This document shows, in pieces, positions 43,991-53,256 of a DNA stretch of 64,000 nt. Made by a program: the position numbers and the translations under genes. The DNA is from Coprovicinus avistercoris (GTDB lineage Bacteria > Actinomycetota > Coriobacteriia > Coriobacteriales > Atopobiaceae). The stretch covers positions 1 through 64,000 of the forward strand of contig DVMQ01000015.1 of NCBI GenBank assembly GCA_018714895.1, read 5' to 3'. Under the pieces are notes generated by a model, which saw only the letters and a program-made list of their open reading frames with translations, ran no database searches and was not told the DNA's origin. The first letter of the stretch is position 1; every line of letters begins with the position of its first letter.

Positions 43991-44033
43991 AGCCCATCCG
44001 GAGTCGCGTGGCTCAAATGGCTCTGGATGGGCT
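43991..44033 (+). other. Intercistronic hairpin in the amino-acid transporter operon
   Basis: AGCCCATCC pairs with GGATGGGCT, extended by GGAG/CTCT to about 13 bp, between the binding-protein and permease genes. There is no long T-run (CTTTC follows), so it more likely stabilises the upstream mRNA or partly attenuates, giving more binding protein than permease. Confidence 0.6.
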
Positions 44034-44055
44034 CTTTCATGTAAAGGGAGGTGCA

Positions 44056-44715
44056 ATGGGACTTTCTGAACTTCTTTCCACATACGGTGAGAAATATCTG
44101 GAAGGACTTCTCACCACCTGGCAACTCACAGCCATTTCTTTTGTGTTTGTGATGTTGCTAGCAGTAGGTATTACGATTATGCGTGTCTCTCCCTTTAAGC
44201 CATTGCGCTTAGCAGGAGATATTTACGTCCAAATTTTCCGTAATATTCCTGGCGTTGCTTTGCTCATTTTGATTGCATATGCCTTGCCATACTTACGCGT
44301 CGTGCTTGATTGGCGCATGTGCGTAATTGTGACAACTGTTCTCTTAGGCTCCGCCTTTGGATCAGAAAACTTTATGAGTGGCATTAACACCATCAGTGTT
44401 GGTCAGATAGAAGCTGCGCGCTCCCTGGGACTTACCTTTACCGGCATCCTTCGAAAGATTGTTATTCCTCAAGCGTTGCGCACAACCGTTCTTCCTATGA
44501 CCAACCTGCTTATTGCAGTCATGCTTACAACAGCTCTTGGCTCACAGGTACCACTTTCCCCTCAGGAGCTCACTGGTGTTGTTTCATATGTCAATACGCG
44601 AGCAACCGGCGGAATTCTTGCCTTTTTAATCGCAGCTCTCGGCTATGTAGGCACTGCTCTTGTGATCAGCGTTATCGGCAACCGTCTTGACAAGAAGGTG
44701 AGGATCCTCCGATGA
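44056..44715 (+). CDS. Amino-acid ABC transporter permease (first)
   Basis: 219 aa from the ATG at 44056 (AAAGGGAGG upstream); the in-frame GTG at 44008 lies in the intercistronic hairpin. Polar amino-acid permease family: LLTTWQLTAISFVFVMLLAV, FRNIPGVALLILIAYALPY, and the EAA loop GQIEAARSLGLTFTGILRKI-VIPQALR that contacts the ATPase. Five or so membrane helices. Overlaps the second permease by 4 bp (ATGA), so the two likely form a heterodimer like GluC/GluD. Confidence 0.93.
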   Translation: MGLSELLSTYGEKYLEGLLTTWQLTAISFVFVMLLAVGITIMRVSPFKPLRLAGDIYVQIFRNIPGVALLILIAYALPYLRVVLDWRMCVIVTTVLLGSAFGSENFMSGINTISVGQIEAARSLGLTFTGILRKIVIPQALRTTVLPMTNLLIAVMLTTALGSQVPLSPQELTGVVSYVNTRATGGILAFLIAALGYVGTALVISVIGNRLDKKVRILR

Positions 44716-45545
44716 GTACAAAATCTCGGGCAAGCCTCTCGATGCGCGATGCACTGTATGAAGCTCCTGGCCCTAAAACTCGTAAAAAGGTAATTATTGG
44801 AACTATCCTCTCTGCAATAGCAATTGTTATCCTTTTTGCACTTGTTATTCGACAGTTCTATATCACTGGACAGCTCTCCCCCAAATATTGGTCGCTTTTT
44901 TTGAGATGGCCTACGTGGCGTTTCTTGCTTCAGGGCTTTGCTGGAACAGCTAGAGCAGCACTCACCGCTGGAGCAATCGCTTTGGTATTAGGTTTGCTTC
45001 TCATGCTCGGCAGGGTAAGTCAAATAAAGCCCCTTTCGATGCTGTGCCGAATCATTACCGACTTTTTCCGCGGAGTTCCAAGCCTTCTGCTTATTTACTT
45101 CTTCTTCCTTGTAGTACCTCAATATGGTATTAAGCTATCCGCATTTTGGATGCTGACGCTTCCAGTATCGCTCGCAGCCTCAGGTGTTCTTGCCGAGGTA
45201 TTTCGCGCTGGAGTAAATGCGGTACCTAAAGGTCAAACTGAAGCCGCCGTCTCGCTTGGTCTTTCACGTCACAAGACCATGATGAAGGTCATACTTCCGC
45301 AGGCTATTCGATATGTCATCCCCTCACTTATCGCACAGCTTGTGGTAGTAGTAAAAGATACAACGGTCGCCTATGTTGTGAGCTATCCCGACCTTATGCA
45401 AAATGCACGCGTTCTTATAACAAGCTATGATGCGCTCGTTTCAGTCTATCTTGTTGCTGCGGTTATCTATATTTTGCTTAACTTTGCAATCAATAAAGCA
45501 GCCGTCTATATATCTGAGCGGACCGGCGCAAAAATTATTCGTTAA
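44712..45545 (+). CDS. Amino-acid ABC transporter permease (second)
   Basis: 277 aa, ATG overlapping the previous stop. An N-terminal soluble stretch and one extra helix precede the permease core: RGVPSLLLIYFFFLVVPQYG (20 residues), SGVLAEVFRAGVNAV, and EAA loop GQTEAAVSLGLSRHKTMMKV (20 residues) followed by LPQAIR. It is longer than its partner at the N-terminus, as in GluD. Subunit of a polar amino-acid importer. Confidence 0.93.
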   Translation: MSTKSRASLSMRDALYEAPGPKTRKKVIIGTILSAIAIVILFALVIRQFYITGQLSPKYWSLFLRWPTWRFLLQGFAGTARAALTAGAIALVLGLLLMLGRVSQIKPLSMLCRIITDFFRGVPSLLLIYFFFLVVPQYGIKLSAFWMLTLPVSLAASGVLAEVFRAGVNAVPKGQTEAAVSLGLSRHKTMMKVILPQAIRYVIPSLIAQLVVVVKDTTVAYVVSYPDLMQNARVLITSYDALVSVYLVAAVIYILLNFAINKAAVYISERTGAKIIR

Positions 45546-45563
45546 CAGGGACTCGGAGGAGCT

Positions 45564-46334
45564 ATGTCTGAAAAGAACGAGAAGGTCGAAAAGACCCCCG
45601 TTATCGAACTCCGTCATGTCGATAAGTACTTTGGGGATTTGCATGTACTCAAAGATATTAATCTCTCAATAGATAAGGGCGAGGTAGTCGTTATCATTGG
45701 TCCGTCCGGTTCAGGCAAATCAACTCTTTGTCGTACAGTAAACCGTCTCGAGACCATCGACTCGGGCGAGATACTTATTGAAGGAATCCCTCTTCCTCAG
45801 GAGGGTGCTGAACTAGCCCACATGCGTTCTGAATTGGGCATGGTATTTCAGCAGTTCAATCTGTTCTCTCACATGAGCATTGTTGAAAATGTCATGCTTG
45901 GTCCTGTTGAGGTGCTGCACGTACCAAAGCAAGAGGCACACGATCGTGCCATGGAACTGCTTGCACGCGTTGGCGTTGCTGAACAAGCGGAAAAAGTGCC
46001 TGCACAGCTTTCGGGTGGTCAGCAGCAGCGCGCAGCTATCGCACGATCACTTGCTATGCATCCTAAAGCCATGATGTTTGATGAGCCAACCAGTGCTTTG
46101 GATCCCGAGATGATTAATGAAGTGCTCGATGTCATGGTTGAGCTTGCGCGCGGCGGTATGACAATGCTCGTAGTAACGCATGAGATGAACTTCGCTCGTC
46201 GCGTTGCCGACAGGGTAGTTTTCATGGCAGATGGAGCCATTATAGAAACTGGTAAACCAGAGGAGTTTTTCTCACATCCCTCCAGTGAGCGTGCGCGTGA
46301 ATTTCTTGATTCAATTAAAGGTCACGAGCATTAA
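45564..46334 (+). CDS. Amino-acid ABC transporter ATP-binding protein
   Basis: 256 aa, 18 bp after the second permease (ACTCGGAGG upstream). Walker A IGPSGSGKSTLCRT, Q-loop MVFQQFNLFSHM, signature LSGGQQQRAAIARSLAMHP, Walker B MMFDEPTSALDPEM, and switch His in VVTHEMNFAR: the polar amino-acid ATPase class (GlnQ/GluA). Last gene of the four-gene importer. Transport substrate as for the binding protein: glutamate/polar amino acid, unproven. Confidence 0.95.
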   Translation: MSEKNEKVEKTPVIELRHVDKYFGDLHVLKDINLSIDKGEVVVIIGPSGSGKSTLCRTVNRLETIDSGEILIEGIPLPQEGAELAHMRSELGMVFQQFNLFSHMSIVENVMLGPVEVLHVPKQEAHDRAMELLARVGVAEQAEKVPAQLSGGQQQRAAIARSLAMHPKAMMFDEPTSALDPEMINEVLDVMVELARGGMTMLVVTHEMNFARRVADRVVFMADGAIIETGKPEEFFSHPSSERAREFLDSIKGHEH

Positions 46335-46399
46335 CCACGCAGTTTCACGCTAATCAGATGCCCCTTTCTGTTCATCACTGAAGTATCTAAAGGATTGTT

Positions 46400-47173
46400 A
46401 TGCCTCATTTTGACGATTATCGCCCAAAAATTCTTGTTGCTCCGCGTTGGCAAACATTCAAACCCACCATTGCCATACCCGAACAACTTGCTGATGAAGA
46501 AACTATGTCTTCAGCATTTTCTGAGGCACTTATAGCCGCCGGCGCTCTTCCGATTATGGCGGCTCTCCATGAAGATACGAGCTTGCTTGATGAATATATT
46601 GAGCTCTGTGATGGTGTAGCAATTCCAGGTGGTCAAGACGTTAACCCTGCAATATGGGGCGATACGACACCATATGATGAAGAGCTTCTATGCCCCAAAC
46701 GCGATATTTTTGAAATTGAACTGGTGAAGCGGACGCTTGCCGCTCATAAGCCTCTTTTTGCTACGTGCAGAGGAGCCCAAATTCTCAACGTGGCTCTTGG
46801 AGGAACGCTCTGCATGGATGTGACCAGCTTAAAACCTCGTCCTCATGCAGCCCTGTGGCGCCACCAGATGATTCTCCATGATGCCGCACATCCCGTTGAA
46901 GTCTCCCCTCACACCCTGCTTTCACGCTGCATAGGGAATGCAGATCTCATTCAAACCAATTCAAGCCATCACTGCTGCATAGCAGAGCTTGGAGAAGGCG
47001 TACAGATAACAGCGGTTGCTACCGATGGTATTCCAGAAGCTATTGAGGTTGGCGCCGAACGTTTTTGCCTAGGCGTGCAATGGCATCCAGAATACACATG
47101 GAAAACTATTCCAACAGACTTTGCTCTTTGGACCTCATTTGTTGATGCATGCCGAACAGCTCATGAGGATTAA
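46400..47173 (+). CDS. Gamma-glutamyl-gamma-aminobutyrate hydrolase family protein (peptidase C26)
   Basis: 257 aa. Class I glutamine-amidotransferase fold used as a hydrolase: DGVAIPGGQDVNPAIWGD, nucleophile Cys123 in FATCRGAQILNVALGG, then GVQWHPEYTWK for the His-Glu pair. The family includes PuuD and related gamma-glutamyl hydrolases; the exact substrate is unknown. It lies 65 bp after the amino-acid importer, so the two may serve uptake and release of glutamate. Its stop codon overlaps that of the convergent recO. Confidence 0.88.
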   Translation: MPHFDDYRPKILVAPRWQTFKPTIAIPEQLADEETMSSAFSEALIAAGALPIMAALHEDTSLLDEYIELCDGVAIPGGQDVNPAIWGDTTPYDEELLCPKRDIFEIELVKRTLAAHKPLFATCRGAQILNVALGGTLCMDVTSLKPRPHAALWRHQMILHDAAHPVEVSPHTLLSRCIGNADLIQTNSSHHCCIAELGEGVQITAVATDGIPEAIEVGAERFCLGVQWHPEYTWKTIPTDFALWTSFVDACRTAHED

Positions 47174-47919
47174 AGGCCGAGCAAAAACTCAAAAGCACGC
47201 AAACGGGCTTCAAGGTGAACAGCAGACCACCTGTGTACCAGCACAGCCAGTCTATATGCTAAAGCTTCATCAATCTCTGCTCTCAAAAGATCATCAAAGG
47301 TGAGCTTAATAAGCCCTTGTAGCCATTGAATCTCGTTGTCAGAGACGCTGAAAGCACCTTCGATTTCTTGGCCACAACTCGTGCAGAGAACGCCGCCAGA
47401 CTCTGGAGAAAAGAGCTCTGTTTGTTCATCTCCGCACATCACACATCCCGATAATTCAGGGTACCATCCTGCATGAGCAAGCACTTTAAACGCATACGCT
47501 GATACAACGAGCATTACATGTGCGGCATCGCCAGCCTCCCCCAGCGCAGCAAGAGCTCGCGTAAGGATGGGATATAAATACGAATCAGGAGTGTCTGCAA
47601 AGCACGTTAAACGAGCAATTTCACAGATGGTTTCAGCAGCAGAGAGATACTCTGGATCACGGCGAAGAAACAAACGCGCATCCAGAAGTGATGCTTCAGA
47701 AACAATATCGAGATTGCGACCGCGCGCAAGAAGTACGTCTATCTCACAAAATAACTCAACTCGACCTGCTAACTTTCCGGAAGGCTTGCGTGCACCTTTT
47801 GCTACGGCACGCACTTCGCAGCCATCTTCGGACAGAAGCGTCAAAATGAGATCTTGCTCAGAGAGCTTTGTGCGAGACAAAACCGTTGCGCGCGTACGCC
47901 AAGTACGCCTTCCTGCCAC
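47170..47919 (-). CDS. recO: DNA repair protein RecO
   Basis: 249 aa, GTG start two bases after the era stop with GGGGAG upstream. N-terminal OB fold (TRATVLSRTKLSEQDLILTL, 20 residues), a helical middle, and a zinc site CVMCG...CTSCGQ near residues 160-185. RecO loads RecA onto SSB-coated DNA in the RecFOR pathway. Last gene of the lepA operon; its TAA overlaps the TAA of the gene on the other strand. Confidence 0.93.
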   Translation of the reverse strand: MAGRRTWRTRATVLSRTKLSEQDLILTLLSEDGCEVRAVAKGARKPSGKLAGRVELFCEIDVLLARGRNLDIVSEASLLDARLFLRRDPEYLSAAETICEIARLTCFADTPDSYLYPILTRALAALGEAGDAAHVMLVVSAYAFKVLAHAGWYPELSGCVMCGDEQTELFSPESGGVLCTSCGQEIEGAFSVSDNEIQWLQGLIKLTFDDLLRAEIDEALAYRLAVLVHRWSAVHLEARLRAFEFLLGL

Positions 47920-47920
47920 A

Positions 47921-48847
47921 TTACTCCCCTGCGTCGTATCCTAAGCGAGCGATTTCGTTGGCATCACGACGCCACTGAGGTTGAACACGAACAACAAGAT
48001 CCAGGTAGACGGAGCAATCGAAGAGAAGCTCGAGGTCTTTACGAGCTTCAGTCCCAATGCGACGAATCATCGATCCACCGCGACCAATAACTATGCCACG
48101 CTGTCCTTCACGCTCCACAAGAATGGTTGCTGAAATAGAAGCATGTCCATCTCGAGCCCAAGAAATAGAATCGCATCTCACTGCAAGTGAATGCGGAATC
48201 TCCTCTCGAAGGTTACGAAAAGCCTTTTCGCGAATGAACTCGGCAACAAGGTCTTCATCAGTGGCATCAGTGCCCATGTCATCAGGGAACCATTTCGGTC
48301 CTTCTGGCAAATGAGCGCTCACCATGGAAATAAAGGTATCTACATTGAAACGCTCCTGGGCCGATACAACCAGCGCATCATCAAAGGGAGCAAGTTTTCG
48401 CGCAGCTTCAAGTTGTTCTGTTATCACCTCAGGAGATGCAATGTCCGCTTTCGTAATAACTAAAAGCTTATATGGCGCAGAGCTTGCCGCCACATGTTGT
48501 GCTACCCACGCATCGCCACGACCAACAGGTTTTGTAGCATCTACCAACATGGCGGCGACATCCACATCAGCCAGTTCCCCTAAAGCGGCACGATTCAGTT
48601 CTTTACCAAGAGCGTCCTTTGGCTTATGCAAGCCAGGGGTATCCACAATGATGAGCTGAGCATTTAGTGAATTGATAACAGCTCTCATACGACGGCGTGT
48701 GGTTTGAGCAACAGAGCTTGTAATAGCAATTTTTGTACCTGCACACGCATTGAGTAAGGTTGATTTCCCTACATTGGGCCTTCCTACCAAAGCCACAAAG
48801 CCACTTTTGAATGTGCCTGATGTGCCGTCTGGATCTTGAGCAACCAT
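47921..48847 (-). CDS. era: GTPase Era
   Basis: 308 aa (AAAAGGAATAG upstream). GTPase domain with VGRPNVGKSTLLNACAG, QTTRRRMRAV, VDTPGLHKPKDALG and ITKADI, then a C-terminal KH domain with RGIVIGRGGSMIRRIGTEAR (20 residues). Era binds the 3' end of 16S rRNA and checks 30S maturation. YbeY, encoded two genes upstream, acts on the same 16S end. Thirteen bases separate it from dgkA. Confidence 0.97.
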   Translation of the reverse strand: MVAQDPDGTSGTFKSGFVALVGRPNVGKSTLLNACAGTKIAITSSVAQTTRRRMRAVINSLNAQLIIVDTPGLHKPKDALGKELNRAALGELADVDVAAMLVDATKPVGRGDAWVAQHVAASSAPYKLLVITKADIASPEVITEQLEAARKLAPFDDALVVSAQERFNVDTFISMVSAHLPEGPKWFPDDMGTDATDEDLVAEFIREKAFRNLREEIPHSLAVRCDSISWARDGHASISATILVEREGQRGIVIGRGGSMIRRIGTEARKDLELLFDCSVYLDLVVRVQPQWRRDANEIARLGYDAGE

Positions 48848-48859
48848 GGTCTATTCCTT

Positions 48860-49234
48860 TTAATTAATTACTGCATTTATAAACACAAAAATGCCAACAA
48901 TAGCTGCGACAATAGAAAGCGTCCACACCGCAGCTGCAGCGATATCTTTCGCCCTGCCTGCCAAGGGATGAAACTCTGGAGACACAAGGTCTACCACTGT
49001 TTCTAAAGCAGTATTCATGAGTTCACCGGCAATAACCATGCCGCAGCAAATGAGAACGATAGCCCAGCTCAAAAGATCAAGCTGCAAAATAAAGCCCATG
49101 ACAAGCGCAAAAACGCCCCCACCAAGCATTACTCGTATATTGCGTTCGGTGCGCAGCGCCGTAAGAAAGCCTTGTATAGCAAATCCAAAGCTATGCCTGA
49201 ACGAAGGATGATCTTTATCGGAACCAGGAATCAT
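48860..49234 (-). CDS. Diacylglycerol/undecaprenol kinase family protein
   Basis: 124 aa, ATG overlapping the ybeY stop (ATGA). Small membrane kinase with three helices and the active-site signature GELMNTALETVVDLVSPEFH (20 residues), then PLAGRAKDIAAAAV. Gram-positive members of this family phosphorylate undecaprenol to recycle the cell-wall carrier lipid rather than diacylglycerol; which applies here cannot be told from sequence. The ybeY-dgkA-era order is common. Confidence 0.93.
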   Translation of the reverse strand: MIPGSDKDHPSFRHSFGFAIQGFLTALRTERNIRVMLGGGVFALVMGFILQLDLLSWAIVLICCGMVIAGELMNTALETVVDLVSPEFHPLAGRAKDIAAAAVWTLSIVAAIVGIFVFINAVIN

Positions 49235-49737
49235 GCTTCTTCACCCCGATGGCGCGTAAGGATTGCTTCTGTGAGCGTTCCGTCGCCATCCATACGTGCA
49301 AGAATGGCATCTTCAATTTGCTGCATTTCGCAGGCATCAGCCTCATTCATATGATCGAATCCGAGCAGATGCAGCATACCGTGAACAAGCATGAGACGTG
49401 TCTCATCCGCCTCTGTTGTTCCAAATTCAGTGGCCTGCTGTGCAACAAAACCAGGAGCAATAACAATATCACCGAGCTCACAGGGTTCATCTTGAGCTAA
49501 ATCCTCATCCCAAGGGTGCTCCATCTCAAAGGAAAGTACGTCGGTCGGATGCGGATTATTGCGCCACGTTCCATTAAGTTCAGCAATACTGTCATCCGAA
49601 ACAAAAGAAAGAGAAACCATGCAGTCTCTTTCTACGTTACGGTCTTCCAAAACCAAGCGAATGAGACGCTGTGCTTCCTCGTTATCTATAGCAGGTGTTA
49701 CACCATCAGCGCAAAAGAGATCAAGCTCAACGTCCAT
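49231..49737 (-). CDS. ybeY: Endoribonuclease YbeY
   Basis: 168 aa from the ATG at 49737 (GCGAGGAG upstream, one base after the phoH stop). Zinc motif LVHGMLHLLGFDHMNEAD with the three histidines of HX3HX5H, plus NPHPTDVLSFEM and LGDIVIAPGFV. YbeY takes part in 16S rRNA 3' maturation and ribosome quality control. An acidic insert lies near EHPWDEDLAQDEP. Coupled to phoH and dgkA. Confidence 0.96.
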   Translation of the reverse strand: MDVELDLFCADGVTPAIDNEEAQRLIRLVLEDRNVERDCMVSLSFVSDDSIAELNGTWRNNPHPTDVLSFEMEHPWDEDLAQDEPCELGDIVIAPGFVAQQATEFGTTEADETRLMLVHGMLHLLGFDHMNEADACEMQQIEDAILARMDGDGTLTEAILTRHRGEEA

Positions 49738-49738
49738 T

Positions 49739-50749
49739 TCAAACTCCTCGCTTCTCAGCCGCATCATAAGCGTCTACAATGCGGCCCACGAGTGTGTGAC
49801 GCACCACGTCAGTACGACCGAGGTCGACAAACGCAATGTCATTCACTCCTTCAAGCACTTCACGAGCATGTGTTAAACCACTCGTACCCTTTAAATCGCG
49901 TTGAGAAACATCGCCAGTAACCACAAATTTTGAAGAGAATCCCAAACGAGTCAAAAACATCTTCATTTGTTCAGGCGTAGTATTCTGCGCTTCGTCAAGA
50001 ATAACAAACGCATCGTTAAAGGTTCGTCCTCGCATAAAAGCGAGGGGAGCTATTTCAATAACGCCCTGCTCAATCAGTTCGTTAGCACGCTCCATATCCG
50101 TCATATCAAACAGAGCGTCATACAGAGGACGAACATAAGGATCGAGCTTCTCTTCAAGCGTTCCCGGTAAAAAGCCCAGTGATTCACCAGCCTCTACCAC
50201 CGGACGAGCAAGCACAATACGGCCAACATCACGCCGTTTGAGCGCAGCAACTGCCATAGCCATGGCCAAGTAGGTTTTACCAGTTCCAGCTGGGCCTATA
50301 CCAAAAGTAATGGTGTTTTGTCGAATTGCATCTACATAGCGCTTTTGTCCTGAGGTTTTTGGCCTCACCGCACGCCCGCGATACGTAAGTAAAATATCAT
50401 CGGTCAGACTCACTGAAGGAGTAGCGCCTGCTCTTGCCTGCTCCACAAGAAGATCCACATCGGATACCGTAGGCATCTCACCTGCAGAAACCAATCTCAC
50501 CAAACGGGAAAATACCTGCGTTAACGCATCAACTTCATCGGCAGAGCCCACCAAAGAAATCTGATTGCCTCGCACCGTAACAATAGCGTCAAACGATGCC
50601 TCAATACGCCGCAACAAAGCATCTGCAGGACCCATCAGCGCAGTAAGATCCACAGAATCAGGAATGGTAAGGCGAACTTGTGTAGGCTCCATAGTCCCCC
50701 GCTCATGCTGTTCCATACCAGGCGCCCCTGAGACATTATTGTCTATCAT
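49739..50749 (-). CDS. PhoH-like ATPase
   Basis: 336 aa from the ATG at 50749 that overlaps the mtaB stop (ATGA); an ATG at 50692 after GCGGGGGAC is a possible alternative. Walker A FGIGPAGTGKTYLAMAMAV, conserved IVLARPVVEAGESLGFLPG (19 residues), FVILDEAQNTTPEQMKMFLT (20 residues), and VVTGDVSQRDL. An N-terminal KH-like region carries VTVRGNQISLVG. PhoH/YbeZ ATPases pair with YbeY in ribosome maturation, which matches the adjacent ybeY. Confidence 0.95.
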   Translation of the reverse strand: MIDNNVSGAPGMEQHERGTMEPTQVRLTIPDSVDLTALMGPADALLRRIEASFDAIVTVRGNQISLVGSADEVDALTQVFSRLVRLVSAGEMPTVSDVDLLVEQARAGATPSVSLTDDILLTYRGRAVRPKTSGQKRYVDAIRQNTITFGIGPAGTGKTYLAMAMAVAALKRRDVGRIVLARPVVEAGESLGFLPGTLEEKLDPYVRPLYDALFDMTDMERANELIEQGVIEIAPLAFMRGRTFNDAFVILDEAQNTTPEQMKMFLTRLGFSSKFVVTGDVSQRDLKGTSGLTHAREVLEGVNDIAFVDLGRTDVVRHTLVGRIVDAYDAAEKRGV

Positions 50750-52023
50750 ACCCCGTCTTCCTTCTCTTCACGCGCATCGAGAAGATCGCCGGCACAGCTC
50801 TTAACGTGGGCGTAAACAAGTTGGCCAACCTCTACATGTGATACTTGAACATCGAAAAGACCACCGGAAACTCCTTGGCCAGGAGTTTGAATGCAAACCA
50901 GTTCATCATGACCAACGCGTGCCAAAGCCGCTTCATGGCGAAGTCGTACAGCAAGCTCACGTGCACGACGTGCTCGCTCAGCCGAAATTTTGGGATCAAT
51001 TTGTCCTGACATAGAGGCGGCAATAGTGCCAGGGCGCTTCGAATAACGAAATACATGCATACGGCTGAATCTCATACGCTCACAAAACGAAATGCTCTCC
51101 TCGAATTCCTCATCGGATTCCTGAGGAAAACCAACGATGAGATCGCAACCCAGAGCTAATCCGTCTATGCGTTCATATGCATCCATAACGACTCGCTCAT
51201 AACGTTCAGCTGAACAAGCGCGCCCCATTCGACGAAGAGTAGCTTCACAACCGGACTGAAGAGGAATATGCAGGAAAGGCGCGATACGATCTTCAGATGT
51301 TGCTATGCAATCGAGAAGCGCAGGGGTTATATCCTGTGGCTCAATTGAAGAAAGTCGAATACGACCAATACTGGTGTCTTCAAGCAGAATCTTGAGCAAC
51401 TCCGGCAATTGTATTGTGGACTTCTCAGAGGTGTCTTCATAGCGTCCAAGGTTAATACCGGTAAGTACAACTTCCTGCACACCGTGCTCTATTTCTTTTT
51501 GTACCTGCCTCACCACTTCGGAGGCTGCAACAGACCGAGAAGCACCACGTGCCCGCCAAACAATGCAATACGTGCAACGGTTATCACAACCATCTTGGAT
51601 TTTGATACCTGGTCTCACTCTACCGGTTGGAGTGAGGACGCCCGACTCCCAGGCAACCTGAGAGGTACAATTCCAACCCAAAAGCTCAAGAGCGCGCGAG
51701 GCAACCTTAGCCTTATTTGGCTCAACAATCACGTTGTCAGCAAGACGTGAAAGCTCATCAGCAAAAAGAGTAACAACGCAACCGGTGGCAATAACTACAG
51801 GCTTCTTCGCAAGTGATGCCGCGCGACGAACAGCCTTACGAGCTTTTGCCTCCGCTTCACCGGTAACAGCGCAGGTATTAATGACGACAAGATCCGCCTC
51901 AGAAGCATCAACCGGCTCACACCCAGCAGACTCCAACTCTTGAGCAATACCGTCGATCTCAACGCGATTTACACGACATCCAAGATTGATAAAGGCTACT
52001 TTTGGTCTTATCTGCTCAGTCAC
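50746..52023 (-). CDS. mtaB: tRNA N6-threonylcarbamoyladenosine methylthiotransferase MtaB
   Basis: 425 aa, GTG start overlapping the dnaJ stop (GTGA). MtaB-type signature: NLGCRVNRVEIDGI, INTCAVTGEAEAKARKAVRR (20 residues), ATGCVV, and radical SAM QDGCDNRCTYCIVWRARG. It adds a methylthio group to t6A37 in tRNAs reading ANN codons. It sits where actinobacteria more often have the rRNA methyltransferase rsmE (between dnaJ and phoH). Confidence 0.93.
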   Translation of the reverse strand: MTEQIRPKVAFINLGCRVNRVEIDGIAQELESAGCEPVDASEADLVVINTCAVTGEAEAKARKAVRRAASLAKKPVVIATGCVVTLFADELSRLADNVIVEPNKAKVASRALELLGWNCTSQVAWESGVLTPTGRVRPGIKIQDGCDNRCTYCIVWRARGASRSVAASEVVRQVQKEIEHGVQEVVLTGINLGRYEDTSEKSTIQLPELLKILLEDTSIGRIRLSSIEPQDITPALLDCIATSEDRIAPFLHIPLQSGCEATLRRMGRACSAERYERVVMDAYERIDGLALGCDLIVGFPQESDEEFEESISFCERMRFSRMHVFRYSKRPGTIAASMSGQIDPKISAERARRARELAVRLRHEAALARVGHDELVCIQTPGQGVSGGLFDVQVSHVEVGQLVYAHVKSCAGDLLDAREEKEDGV

Positions 52024-53189
52024 TTACGTCCACCTTTACGAGGGCGAGGCTTGCGGCGGGGACGCCGTTTGCTTGAACGATGATCATCGTCCACAAGTGA
52101 GGCAACATCGGCGCGCTCTCTCACAAGGTCCTGCACAAGTTCACGTTGGGCGACAGTAAGGTCAGTCGGAATCACAACATCAACCACAACATGAAGGGAG
52201 CCACGAGCCGAGCTATTCTGCCGCGGCATACCATAGCGCTCTACCCTAATTTCCTGCCCATATTGACATCCTGCTGGAATATCGACTTCAACGCGTTCGT
52301 CCTTAAGAATGCCTTCTATTTCAATACTTGTTCCAACCATTGCCTCTAAAGCATCAATACGTGCTGTGCAGAAAAGATCGTCACCTTGGCGTTTAAAGCG
52401 TTCATCCTCTTCAACTATGATGCTTACGACAAGATCGCCTGAGCGTTCACCGCGCACACCGGCTTCACCACGACCGGCAATCGTAATAGTTTGACCAGTA
52501 TGAATGCCGGCAGGCACCTCAACCTCAATAGTCTCGCGAGAAGGGGTACGTCCCTGCCCTGAGCATGTCTCGCAGGGATGAGTAACAACATGGCCGGTAC
52601 CACCACACTCTGGGCAGGTAGTTCTCGATTGCATTTGGCCAAGAATCGTACGTTGAACCGTTACAACCGTACCGGTACCATGGCAGCGCGGGCAGGTTTC
52701 CACGCTGCCCCCTTCGGCAACGCCACTGCCTCCACAATCATCACAAGGAGCAAGACGGTCATAAGCGATACGCTTCCGGCAGCCAGAGGCAGCCTCAGCA
52801 AGCGAAATCTTGAGACTGATTCCCATATCACGTCCGCGCGTACGCGCTTGGCGTGCTCCACGTCCACCTGCTGCTGAACCGCCGAAGAAGGACGAAAAAA
52901 TGTCGTCCATACCAAAGCCGCCGAAGATATCGGACATGTCTACATAGTCGCCGCCAAATCCAGCAGGACCATTGGGATCACCATAACGATCATAATTGGA
53001 ACGACGTTGCTCGTCAGAAAGCACCGAGTAAGCTTCGTTTACCTCTTTAAATCGCTCTTCCGCATCGGGTGCTTTGTTTACATCGGGATGCAATTCACGT
53101 GCTTTTTTAAGAAAAGCGCGCTTAATGGTACGTGCATCCGCATCGCGTGAAACACCCAACACTTCGTAGTAATCTCTTTTTTCGCTCAC
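52020..53189 (-). CDS. dnaJ: Chaperone DnaJ
   Basis: 389 aa from a GTG at 53189 giving MSEKRDYYEVLG; GTGs at 53195 and 53207 are also in frame, and no strong ribosome binding site decides. J domain with HPD (ELHPDVNK), Gly/Phe-rich linker (FGGFGMDDIFSSFFGG), four zinc repeats (CDDCGGSG, CPRCHGTG, CPECGGTG, CETCSGQG), both C-terminal beta domains, and a basic tail (RRPRRKPRPRKGG). It delivers substrates to DnaK. A second, membrane-bound DnaJ gene lies just upstream. Confidence 0.95.
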   Translation of the reverse strand: MSEKRDYYEVLGVSRDADARTIKRAFLKKARELHPDVNKAPDAEERFKEVNEAYSVLSDEQRRSNYDRYGDPNGPAGFGGDYVDMSDIFGGFGMDDIFSSFFGGSAAGGRGARQARTRGRDMGISLKISLAEAASGCRKRIAYDRLAPCDDCGGSGVAEGGSVETCPRCHGTGTVVTVQRTILGQMQSRTTCPECGGTGHVVTHPCETCSGQGRTPSRETIEVEVPAGIHTGQTITIAGRGEAGVRGERSGDLVVSIIVEEDERFKRQGDDLFCTARIDALEAMVGTSIEIEGILKDERVEVDIPAGCQYGQEIRVERYGMPRQNSSARGSLHVVVDVVIPTDLTVAQRELVQDLVRERADVASLVDDDHRSSKRRPRRKPRPRKGGRK

Positions 53190-53256
53190 ACTCACCAGTC
53201 CAAACACATCTCAAACTCAAGACGTTCAACCATCTATCAATTATTAGCAGTGTTTA

